From: Klebsormidium nitens
Taxonomy: Eukaryota > Streptophyta > Klebsormidiophyceae > Klebsormidiales > Klebsormidiaceae
Length of the DNA: 64,000 nucleotides
Direction of reading: 5' to 3'
Assembly (NCBI GenBank): GCA_000708835.1
Contig: DF237004.1
Location: forward strand, 193,480-257,479
Within the stretch, counting starts at the first letter, position 1. Each line of letters starts with the position of its first letter. Below are positions 1 through 12,200 of this stretch, in pieces. Made by a program: the position numbers and the translations under genes. The notes beneath the pieces are model-generated. The model saw only the letters and a list, made by a program, of their open reading frames with translations, did not search any database and was not told where the DNA came from.

Positions 1-251
1 CCGTCTTGTGGCCCCATAGCTGCTCTGACACTCTTTCGCAGATCCAACTTCTGCTCGTTTTTCTAGGGACTCCTCTTCGCCAGTAACTTCCACCCATCCT
101 TTTTGAGGCCCAACAAACATCCCCACACTTTCAAGCCGCATCGCGTGCAGCAAATCTCCCCACTGCTGGTCTGGTCTTTCTCCTTCCGTCGACTTTGCTT
201 CATCAAATTCTCCAAAGCCTTCTCTTTAAAAACGATTTTCTGCCCCCCCAG

Positions 252-3200
252 ATCCTGGGCAACCTCCCGACGGTGTACCTCCACCTGTCCGTCTGCAAGC
301 TCCAGTCCCTGAGCGCGGTTCTCGACAGCTTGACCCGCCCCGAGGCGCAGCCCACGTCAAACCTTGCGTCGAGCATCCTCAGCGCAACCCCTCCAGGTCA
401 GTTCCACTGCATATGGGCTTTCTTTCACATTCTGTCTTCCTAGCAAGTGTCTTGCTCTGGTCCTGCTTCTCATTGTTTTGCCAGCAAACGCTTGGTGCTC
501 ATCTTTGTCTCTGCTCTTGCTCTGTGACGCCGGCGTGCACTTTGCCCGACCTGTCCCGAGTTTGCGTCTCCAAGCACCACTGCTCATCTCTTTGCTTGTT
601 CGCTCTGCTCTGTCCGAAAGTCCTGACTTGAAGCATCCTAAGGACAGCGAAAATGTGCTGAAGCCACCTCTCTGTGCTGATAATCTTATTCGCCCTTTCT
701 CTCAGGTCCTCCTTCCGGGCTCCCCTCATTCACACCCCCGCCCGCGCAATGGGCTCTCAGCCCCTACGAAACGCCGTCAGCCGTCGAGACGGGGGCCGCT
801 CGGAGGAGCGAGAGACTAAGCTTCGTGGAACCCAAGGGGGGGGTAAAGGAAACGGGGGACGCGGAGGGGCAGGCCCCCCTGGTAGAGTTAAGGTTGTGCG
901 TGGAGGCGGCGGCGGTCGAAGTGAGCCTGGGGGAGGCGCTAGTGCCAACTGTGGTAGGGGGAGGTGGATTCGTGGATGGGAAGGTCGTGCTGCAGCTCAG
1001 CGGGGCCTGCATCGGGTGAGGTTCTTTGGGGTACATGTATCTTGGACAGAAATAATTCTGAATGGTTTGGGAAGACAATGATTGTCAGCAGTTCATCCTG
1101 ACGTCTCTTGGAGACTAGATAGGGGAGCTTTGCTTCGATTAGGTTGCTATTGCACTGTTTCTCGATTGCAAGTTTGCTGAGCTCAGACTCTTCCAGAAAG
1201 TCGAAGCTAATTGGAGGTGTTTGTCAGTTGAGCTCATGACTGAAAGGTGGTTCTTCCGTTTCCTGGAAACGTGCCGACAAGTCCGTCAGCTAGTTCTCGA
1301 CTTCCATTGATCTTTCTTTCAGTAACTTGGTGCGGGAGTCTCTCTTTCAGCTTCGTCAAGAGGGACGTATGCCCCTATGACCTCAAACACGCTGCATCAC
1401 GTAGCTTTTGACACCTGTTCTTCTCTTCTTTCTAGGTTCAAGCAACTGCCGCTCCGGAGCACCCTCGACCTCACGCTGGCTTCCTGTCACATCGAAGACT
1501 TCTCCAAACCCCTGTACAGCGCACAGCGCTTCCTGCTGCAGCCTTCTCCCTCCAAGCAACAATCTCCGCTATCCCCAGACATCCCCAGATCGCAGCAAAC
1601 TCCAGAAATGCGAGAACCCTTCGACTCGGACGCCCCTTTTGGAAGCGACTCCAGCGTCGTTTCCTTTCGTCTTGGTTCCGCTGAGGATCCGGACGGAACT
1701 TCCGTGTCCGAGTTCAGCGTCCGACTTGCGGAGTTTGTCTTCCAATGCAACCGCGCAACGCTCGCCGCAATAACAGCGTTCGCTCAAGCCGTGGGTGCGA
1801 CCGAAGTTCCAGTCACCCCCAATAATGAGCACGCATCTGCCCGCCCCGAGGCTCTCGCGAGCATCGGCGAAGCACCGACTAGTCCAAAAGCCAGCACTTT
1901 TGTAAATAGCAGCTCGCCCTTCATCACTCCGGTAAAACCTGGACTGTTTGATGTCCAGTCGACGGCTTCCGACGTGCCACGTGGCAGGCAGACCGCGGCT
2001 GGCAGCGTGGCAATCGAACGGCTTGAGGTGCATTTCAACGCGGCGGATGAAACGCTGGGGGTAATAATCGCGGAAGGGGCGGAGATACTGGTAGATATCG
2101 AAACACTGGGCACGGACGTCCGATGGCTGACACGTGGCGCGTTTGGACGGCTGTTGTTGGACGCCCCTGTCGAGGGTCGGGGCGTGATGCGCCTCTGGGA
2201 CGCAGTGCCGAATGCGGACAGCTGTCGCAACTGTCTCTCGGTCGGGACTCTGCCGCTGGAAAGCTGCCGAAGCAAAGGAAAGAGCGACGGAACAGTGGGA
2301 ACGGAAGGCGACGGAGCGGAAGCCTCGACGTTTAGGAGTGGCGGAGAAAGTGGACAGGAGGTTGCTGAAGTGGATGGCAGTCGGAAAACAAGGGGTCCCG
2401 CAACGACCGCAAAAGCGAAGAGCGATGAACCTGGAATTTCCGAGAGGTTCGAGGCAGCCGCTGATTCGGAAGTTCCAAAGTTAAGTGCAACCCCGGAGGT
2501 TGAGGAGCTTCTCAGAGGTGAAGCTGACGAAAGTGTGGCGGCGCCGAACGAATTGAGGATCGCTGTAACCGTTCAACAAGTTCATGCGATCCTCTTCGGC
2601 ACGTTCATAACGAGAGCCACCGCATACTTCACGCACGAAGAGTGGGCATCGGGGCACATCTTTGCTGACGACACTCCAACGCTCTCCGGGCTGTCGGAAG
2701 ACGTCATCTTATCGGTACCAGAGGACGAGAGCTCTTCTTCGGAAAAGAGCTTAACCGTCGTGTACCAGTTCTCAATAACGGATTGTATCCTAGACCTGCC
2801 GAGCACGCTAGAGGAGCCCCAAAGTAGAATCTTCCCCCAGGTTGCGCTGCCCCAACTGACGGTCGGCTTTCTTCTCCTGGGGGACACGTGTACGGCTGAG
2901 GATGCGCCGCAGCTGTCAATGTCGCTGAGCGTGGAGGGGCGGGGGCTGTCTCTTACGACTTGGGACGATGGGGTTCCAGGACAGGGGGGGTGGAAAGCGG
3001 GGACTGGTGGGGGGGGGCAGGAGCGAGACGGTGCCAGGGAAAAAGCGCTCGGGGGGCTCATTGATGGGCTGAATGCGAGCCTGGGGATGAAGTGGTTCAC
3101 GGAACGGAGGGATAGAGATTCCCCCCCGATGGAGGTGGCCTTTGACTCGCCAGGCTTGCAGGTTAACCTGACCAGTGAGTTACCTAATCTGTCTTGCGGC

Positions 3201-6200
3201 CCAGTGCTTCGCCACCTGTTCGTTTCGCTGTCTTGGCGGCAGAGAATGCATTTGCACCTGAATAACAGCTGCTTACGTGTCCGCAATGTCGCTTGGATAC
3301 AGTTCCCTTGCTGCTAACTCGAAGGCCATTTGGTTTTGCGTTGTGCTGTCACAGCCTGCTAGAAGAGGTGTCTGACCATTTGTATACTGGGTTTCACCAC
3401 AAAGTTCGCTCTCGTCATCGCCTGCTCACCGTTTTCATGAGCAGCATGGTTTGTCCAATGAAAAGAAGCAACGCAAGCGGTGAAACCACCTATTGCCATG
3501 GAAAACGGAACGTCTGTCCAGATATTATGCAGGAGCCGACGCCACGGTGCAATGATACTCTGTTCTGCGTTTGCGACAGATACTTCCACCTTGTCTCTAC
3601 TGGAAGAATAATTGTTTTCTGAGTGTGCCTTGTTGGGTCACCGACTTTCGCTGACTCTGATTCTCCAAACAATACTCTGTGCGGAATGCGTCCCCTGACG
3701 CCGCTTTACCTTCCCCACCAGAGAACGACGTGGCCATCCTGTCGGCCATTCTCGAGCACAACCTTCTCAAGATGGACTTTACCTCCTCCGCCCCCGACGG
3801 GTCCCCCCGTTCACCGAGCCCCCTAGGAGACTTCCCCTCCCAAATCGAAGAGGCCCTGTTGATGCCGGTCGGGCCGGACCAGATAACTGTCGTTTCTCCA
3901 AAGAGCCTCTCCAGCAAGGCCTCGCTCGGAGACGGAACTCCGGGAAGCAGCCAAGGCCTTTTTCTCGATGCTTCTGTCATTTCCGAGGGACAAGATCGCG
4001 GTCGGGGGATCGACGACACGGCCTCGACCTCGGTGCGAGCGGGGGTCGGTTGCCTGCTCGTTTCTTTCCGGGGGGGCAAAAACGAGCAGGACAAGCGCCC
4101 CCCGGCCGTCGTTGCGCTGAGGGGCCTCGGGCTGGTGGCTGACGTGGGCGAGCGATCCGGCAACGTGCAGCTGACCTGGGGTGACGTCACCCTGGGCAAG
4201 CAGGGCTCGCCGGTAGCTGGGGAACCTGGAAGTGACACGTGGCTCGACGAGGAGGGGGAGCGCCTGCTGCGGCTTCGGGCGTCCGGAGCGGAGGAGGGCG
4301 TCCGCTTTTCGTGGGGAAGGGCAGAAGTCCGTTCTGCTGACGTTAGCGGTAGCTTGATGGAAGAAAGCGTTTCTGCACCCGAGTCGGAACGGTCTTCGAC
4401 GGGTGCAGAAAGTTCCTCGGATGTCCGAATGAGAGTTGGCCTGCCGGAAGCGTCCGTGTGGCTTGCGGTCGAGGATTGGACGGAGTCCGTTGCAGCGATC
4501 TCCGCCTGCTTTGAAATACCAATTGGAGGGAAATCTGATTCAGAGGGGAAGGATGCTGATGTGCCAAGCTCGAAACAGAATCCGACTGACGATCTCAAAG
4601 GGAAGGAAGGAGCTACATCAGGGAGCCGGGTTAAAGTCGACGTTAGCGCGCCGCTGCTAAAATTCATACTGCCGAACGGAAGGAAGGAGTGGGATGGGGC
4701 GGGCTTTGAGGAGCACACCGCCGAGGCGGGGTTTGAGGGGATGAGATTTGACGGTTCAAGAAACGGCGCCTCTGTATACGACAGCGACAGCGAACCTGAC
4801 GAGATCGTGAACCCTCGGACCGCCCATTCCATTCCGCAACGCCTCTTCTCCGGACAATTCGGACCGCAGAACACGTGGCAAGCGGACGGCCCAAAGCGGT
4901 CCGCCCAGACCGTCCACAAGTCTGTCGTCCTGACGCTGGACGTCCGGGCGGGCGCTCAACGGGAGGCTGCCACGTGGCATCTCGACGCTGCCGTCGAGCA
5001 GGCGCTGCTGACCGCCGAGACACGTCAGCAGGGGAAGCCCGTCTCCGCTCTTCCGCTCCTCCGCCTGGCGACGCTGCACGCCAACGCCAAAGCGTTCGTC
5101 GTCGGAATCGACGACGTTAGCAGCCTTTCTGCTGACGTGGACGCTGACGTCAGCCTCGGCGCGGTCGAGTCGTGGTGCTCCTTCCCCATCCTGCGGTTCT
5201 TCCGGGACTTTGGAGTCGAGGGCGGCGGGGCCCCCGCAAACGACGGGCCGCTGGCGGTGCGCGGGCGGCTGACGGGAAGGCTCGGGAGGGCCTCGTTTCT
5301 GCTGAGCGACTGTAGGGTAAGCTCCGAATCCGATGACCTTGTAGTCAAACTTCGCCGCAAGTCTAATGCAAAGGAGATGCCATGAAGTTTGTGAGTCGCA
5401 TATCCTCGCCTGCACTCCGCTAAAGGTGCCTAATTTATGTACCCCCCCTTTGAACCCCTTTGAACCCCTTTGAACTCCCCCTTTGGTATCTTCTATAGCT
5501 GATGCGTCGTCTCGTTGGAGTTGAATACTTTTTTTGCAGATCTTCCTCCTTTCTGCTAGGGAGCCGTTGGCAAATGAAGGCGATTTGTCTGCTATTGAGC
5601 GTTCTTCATGTGTTCTGACGACTTACCGAGGTGCTCAATCCGGTCCAGAACTCCATTGAAACCTCAGCAAGCTTTTTGAGTGCAGTGGTACAACAATGCG
5701 CCCATCGTAGAGCTTCTGCTGTCCGAGCTCCGCCTCACCGCTGGAACGGACGTCCGGAACAGCTCGCTGTCCGTGACTGCGGACATAGTGGCCAACTATC
5801 ACAACATCGAAAAGGTAAGCGGATCACGCTCGGATAAAGACCAGGAACTCATGAGGCCCGTTGGCGGTTGGCAGTTGACGTATTGTTGAGAGTCATCCTA
5901 GTACAGTTGCCTTCTCGAGGTCTCACTTTGATGAAGTGGACGTGACAAAAGCTTTCCCGAAGCGATGCTCATTGAGGAGCTTTTAACGAGAGGCGCTTTC
6001 TATCAGATCTACTCTGTCCCATTTAGGAACGTCAGCTCGAGACTTCTTGTTCCAGGCACAAATAGAGGCACTCGGATTTCGGTTTGTCTCCTTCTCTTGG
6101 CGAGCACCCTAGCTTGAGATCTTGAAACCTCAAGCTTTGTGAACTGGATGTTATCTGTTTCATATTGACAATGATGCGTTGTACTTGTTTGAAACGGTTC

Positions 6201-9200
6201 GTCACATCTCGTCGGGTGCAGGTTGCATGGGAGCCTCTTGTGGAGCCGTACTCGTTCATTCTCGAAGTCGATCGAAGCGCCAACGAAGCAACGAGCGGGA
6301 AGGTTGAGTCGCAGACTCAGGTCCATCTGGTTTCAAGGAGCATGTTGAACGTCAATATCACAGAAGGCCTGGTTAAGGTGAGCCGTCAGGCTTCGAAAAA
6401 AGCGGGACTCCACGTGGAAGCAGATCCTATCCCTGTGTGTTATCTTTCTTCACTGTTCTTCTCAATCTGAGGGTCGGGACTCGTTTTAGGTCCTACTTAA
6501 CGGTCAGGTTTGTTTGTGCCTCCAAAGAGAGACCTCGAATCAAGCAAAGCGGTTCTGTCGAGCGATGCAGAAATAGATGTAATGGGTTTGGTCTCGTTTC
6601 AATATGCATTGCTTGCGAAGCTACTCAACTGGACAGCATCATAAGAGTTGCGTATCCTGTTCTGAGCTTCTTCTCCTGGATCTATGTCACACGCCCTCCC
6701 CGAGAAAGATCGACAAATTTTCAACCATACGCACAAAAGCTTAAGGTCATTTACAGCCTGCCGGCCAGATGTTTGCCGTAAACAAGACTGCAACAGCAAG
6801 CCTGCTCTCGTCTTGCAGGCGGCGATGCGTGCCAGCGAGGTCGTTCGGGAGGGCCTCGAGTACAGCTATGACGACGAGGGAAGCCACGCTGGAAGCTTCG
6901 ACGAGGGCCCCACGGGCGCCACCCACAAGCGCCGCTACGCCCCCTACTGGCTCAAAAACGACACGGGCGTCACCCTGCGCTACTGGCTCAGCAGCTCGCG
7001 AACCTTTACCGGGACCGTTACCACCTCGGCAACGGTTCCTCCGGGCAAGTCCGCGCCGATATACGTGGAGGAGGACCCGGGCGAGGGGCGGGGGTTGGGT
7101 TTGGGGCTTAACCCGTTTGGGCACGTGCAGCACCGAATGATTCAGGTTCAGCTGGAGGGCTCGGGGGTTCGGTCTGACCCGATGTCGATTGACCGTGTGG
7201 GAGGCCACGTGTTCCCAGTTGTATTCACGTCATCGCACGGGATGCGGGAAGACCGGCTCGCTCGACAGTCGAGCGCCTTCCCTGTAATCTCTCGAGCCAG
7301 TAGGGTCGGGACTCCGCTCGGGAGGCAATTAAGCGAGTTCCCCATGACGTCATCGAGCTCGAGCGATGACGTCAGAGTAGGCGGGCGGGTTATCTCGGGC
7401 TTGTCGCTGGAGCGGACGGCTTCGGGGGTGCCACCGAAAAGCAGCGGACACTTCCGGACGCATGTCGTGTGCGACGTGCAGCTGCGGCGCTACAGCAAGA
7501 TGGTTGTCTTCAAATCCCTGGTGAGCCACTGAATTTCCGAGCTGACCAGTTTCAGGTCTTTACTTCGAAAGGATGCAGCATTTGGTGTCTGCTATCCAAT
7601 GTCAAGATGCTAGAAGCATCCGAGAGGCAGGCATGCTGCTGGAAGCACCAGACTTACAACCGGCAAGTCGCAATTTTTTGAGGATGTGCAAATGGCCGGC
7701 AGGGCTTAGGCGTCGCACTGAGTGATTTATGAGGGGTTGGAAAACCAGGTTGGGCTTGGCAGCTAGGTTGCAAAGGAATTACCCACTAGTCCTCGCTCCG
7801 ATCGCCGGTCTACTTATTGGACCCGTTGTGGTGAACCGAGGTCTTCTGTTTCGCAGGTCGCCCTCACGAACAAGACATCCGTGCCCCTCGACCTCTGCTT
7901 CGAGATGCCCTTCGCGCTCGAGGGCAAGGTACTCGGCCCCATTCCTCCAGGGCAACCGTTCCCCTTCCCTATTCACCAGGTAAGCATCTCTTCACTCAAA
8001 TCAATTATCATCCACAGCTTCTGCCTTGCGTATCAGGGAAGGTACTTGCACCTTCGGAATGAAAGAGGGGGCACTCAGTCAATGATTCAAACGAACCTCT
8101 TAACAGGTCATGGCTACCACGGCTTTTGATGCTTGCGACCATTATCGTTGGCCCTTGCAGCACTCTCGGTCACGCTCCAGCCAAAAAATTTCATCTGGAA
8201 GCGAATGTCGTCTGGACACGAAGGTTTCCAAGTCGGAAAACCGAGGGCTCGGTCGATGCTGATCGACCTCTCTTTCTGCGCAGGCGGGCGGCTCTGGCCG
8301 CGTCCGCTGGCGTCCCTCGGGCGACACCCACTTCTGGAGCGAAGCCCAGGCCCTGTCCAACCTTTTCAAGACCCCGGAGTCCGGCTCCAGAGGCGCCGAC
8401 ACCCACGTTACGAGGCCTCACCGGAGCATCGTGTGCGCCCCAAACCGCCCACAAGGCAAACCGTTCCGCTTTTGCATGGACGTCGCCAGCTCCGAACTGC
8501 CCACAACCAGCGGTTTAGAAACGGTCTCTTCGACCGGGCGGAAGAAGGGCCGGCGAGGACTGGGTTCTCAAGGTGGGGAAGACGGGCCGTGGAGGACGTG
8601 GGAAGTGAAGCTGCTGCCGCCGGTGGTTATTGAAAACTGGCTGCCGTGCGCGGTGGCGGTCTCCGTGGAAGCCGGCGGAGTGACACTGGCCGACAACACT
8701 AGAATCGCCAAGGTACGGCTAGCACCGAAAGAGGATCATGATTTCCAGAGAAGTCTGTTGTCGACGTTTGCTGAGTCTCAGATTTTGTGATCCGGTGTAA
8801 AGTCTGGTTGCTGCTTGGATGAGGAATGAAGCCTGCTTCACTTGATGACCGGGCTCCTGCGCATCCCTCTTCGTCACCATTCCCAAACGGAGTCCTTTAC
8901 AAAATCTCTTTTGAGCCAGTCCGTGACTGAACCCCAAAGTATTTTCGGACATCAGGTTCTCATCGAGAAACATTCTTGGGCGATTTTGACTATCTGGAAA
9001 TTCAACTCTTTTCATTCAAGACTCCATTGGCTGTCCGATGCAGGGCCAGTCTGCGCACATCTTCGAGGCGGACAGCCATCAGGAGCTACGGCTCACCTTC
9101 AAGCCCGCCGGATTCGGCGCCACGAGCGTCGTCACGCTTCCACGTGTCGTCCCAAACTCGCACGAAACGGACGGCCTCGAGGGCCTCTCGTCGATGGAGG

Positions 9201-12200
9201 TCCTGGAGCTGACGGCGGAGCACTCAGGTGAGGGTTGAGCTGATACTTCTATCCACATAATTTTACATCTGACATTGACAAGGATTGAGATGGGAAGCAT
9301 GAGTTGTTAGAGCGGACTAAATCTAAGCTCTCCATTAATGCGCCAATGAATTTTGCGCGTTTGGCTGATGAGTCGTCTAGATTTCCGTAGTCAGGCCCAA
9401 ATCTGCCATCCAGCGGGATGCGCTGGAATATAAGCTCTGGTTAAGGATAGCTGCTCTGTCTGACATCAAGCGCGCAGAGAACGTTCTTTGCTCCTAACGT
9501 TGCTTTCGATGGGACTATTGATGGCGAGAGAAATGCACCAACAACGAATATTGCCCCATCTACAGGCGCCAAGGTCACTGTTGAGCTCGAAACGACCGTA
9601 AGCCTCCTCTCGGGAACCCGTAACCTCTTCCTCTCCTGCGGCTACTGGCTCTTCAACTGCACCGACTTGCAACTCGTCTTCCAAGACGCGTCCGCATCCC
9701 GTTCGGACGTTTCCCGCGAGCAACCCCTCCCCCCGCCCCCCCGACGCTCCCCCTTGGGGAGCCAGTTCCGAAACCCCCCCGGTTTAGAGGGCGCGATCAA
9801 AACCCCCACGGAGGCCGACGAGCCCTTCGAGCGCAAGCGCTCGTGGCCTGACGCGGCGGGGCTCGAAGCCGCGCTCACCACGATCCCGGAAAGCGAAACC
9901 GTCCGAATTGGACACGGGTCCGACACGCCAAGTGTCCGCAGCAGTGTGAATGCGTCCGGGCTGGAGCCGGGCACCCCGTCGCTATCGAGAGAAAGCTCGT
10001 TCGCGCTCTCGTCGGTGTTTGGAGCGTCAAGCCCCGGGAAAAAGGTGATTCGACAAGGGGCGAACGCGTCGGCGAGCATCTTGCCCCCCGGTAGCCGCCA
10101 GCAAAGCCCCGGTTCTCAGTTGCACACACCAAAGGCCCGGTCGCGGCTCGGGAAACAAGACTCGTTCACTCCGACGGGCATGCGGGAAGGGTCCGAGTAC
10201 AGTTTCGGGGGGGTGGACACACCCGCCAGCAGCAGGCCGGGCAGCCCCTTCTCATACGCCAACTTCGCCAGCACCTCCCGGTTTGGCGGCAACGGTTCGT
10301 TGTACGGTAACGGTTCGATTTACGGCACACGTTCCCTGCAAGGCGCCCGGAGCTTGTCCGGGTTTGCGCCTGGTGCGGACCTCCAAGCCGTCATGTACGG
10401 ACGTCCGCCGAGGGGGGATGCGGACGAGCCCCAGCTCAAGATACGGGTCATGAAGCCGGCCAAGCGGGGCTCTGGCACTGGACACGTGGCGGCGTCGGAA
10501 TGGTCGAAGCCGTTTGGGCTCGATCCGGCCGGGGGGGTCAGCGTGGTGTACATTCCAAGGTGGAAAAAGGGGGGGCTTTACGTGATGGCCGTGTCGAGCA
10601 TTCCGGCGATGGGGGCCTGCGTCAGCAGGACGAAAACTGTCACGGTCCGGCCTCGGTGAGTATTTGCTGGTCCAAACGGTCTCAATATCGTGAGTCATTA
10701 CGTCCAAACGGATTCAACATTGTAAATCATCGCGTTCCATATTGTAACCTTTGCTCAGTATGCGTGGAGTGAAATAGTGCAAAGTAGGTAGTTGAAGCAC
10801 GGATTCAAGTTGACTTGACAATCCGACTAGGACAAATCCGGCTTGCTCCTTACAGGTGGATTGCGAACCCTTTGTCCCACAAACTCATACATCGGAGGCA
10901 ACTCAGTTGCTAGATATAGCGGCCTATCCGATGCGCTGGATATTCCGAATCTTGCGAGCTTCCTTTGATGTCATTGCTCCTATCAACCGGGAGGAAGACG
11001 TAAAAACAAGAGGGAAAGCTTTACCGACTCTAGCCGACTCGAATTCTTCCGTTCCTCTTGTCCCAGGTACGTTCTTGTAAATGCCCTGCACCGTGACCTG
11101 GTGTACAAGCAGCAGGGCACGGAGTCATACCAGCATCTGGCAGCCGGCCAACACCGCCCCTTTCACTGGACCGACGTCAAAAGGTGGGCGCCCGGCTCTC
11201 GCGGTTCGTCTCTCTTAAGCGTTGCCTCTTCCGGTCATCCGTATCATGTCTGCTGATCACGCTCCGTCTTGACCTTTTTGAGCCTTCCTATTTTCTGTTG
11301 AATTTTGACGGAGCTGCAAGTATTCACTTCTCGCCGGACTAGCCTCCGACAGAAAGTTTTGCTACGGGCCAATGCTACTTGCCGTCAAAGGGTTTCTTTG
11401 CGTCTTCGCCTTTTTGCTTGACCTTAACAAGTCCGCGCTTCTTTGGCTCACTCATCTGATCTGCCAATCAAAGCTTTCCAATCAAATTTTTGAGCAGCCT
11501 CATTCGTATACAGGCCGCTGAGTTGCTCCTCAGGGTTTCTTTTCGATCTTCATCCCGCTCCATGCCTGCCCTCTGTAGGAACTTTCGGGTGTGCCTCCGC
11601 TTTGACGAAAACGGGTGGGACTGGTCGGGGGGCTTTGCTCCTGACCAGCTAGGTGACATCTTGCTCAAGATGCGTCAGCAAAGCAACCGGGCAATCACCA
11701 TGGTTCGAGTTGACGTCAGCTGTCCCGACCCCCCGGAAGGGGACGGTCCGGGAAAGATGGCTGGAGGTGGCAGCCGGGGAGTGGGTACGTGCGTAGTGGT
11801 CATCTCGGAGGACCGGGGGGGTTTCGTGCCGTACAGGATTGAGAACTTTTCGACGGAGGTGAGGCTTACGATCGAGTGTTCTTTCTTGTTGACCTTGGGT
11901 TTGCGTCCGAGACTTGGGGAACACATGGACAGCAAATTTGGCCATTTGGTTATTACAGAGAAGCAACGGCTGCTGAAATCTGCTTTTTCTGATTTTCGTT
12001 TTTGCCTGCAAAGAAAAGGGCACCAGCTTTGAGAGGGGAATCGAAGCTGCCTTCACACCTTTTGCTTCGCGTCCTTTACGGCTACCCAAAACCCCCTGAT
12101 TCATCAGTCATGAACCTGCGCTCAGGAAGGTCGTTCCCAGGAATTAGCCACTTCCAGATGTCCCTGCGGAAAGCGCAATTGTGAAAGAGTTTGCAGCTTT

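Noticed and set aside
1377-1435. ATG at 1377 as the start of a 646-codon gene
   Set aside because: The frame before 1436 is intron; the TCTAG acceptor at 1435 and the phase with the previous exon show that the ATG is not part of the protein.
3597-4919. 440-codon minus-strand open frame
   Set aside because: It is the antisense shadow of the large VPS13 exon 3722-5316, caused by GC-rich codons.
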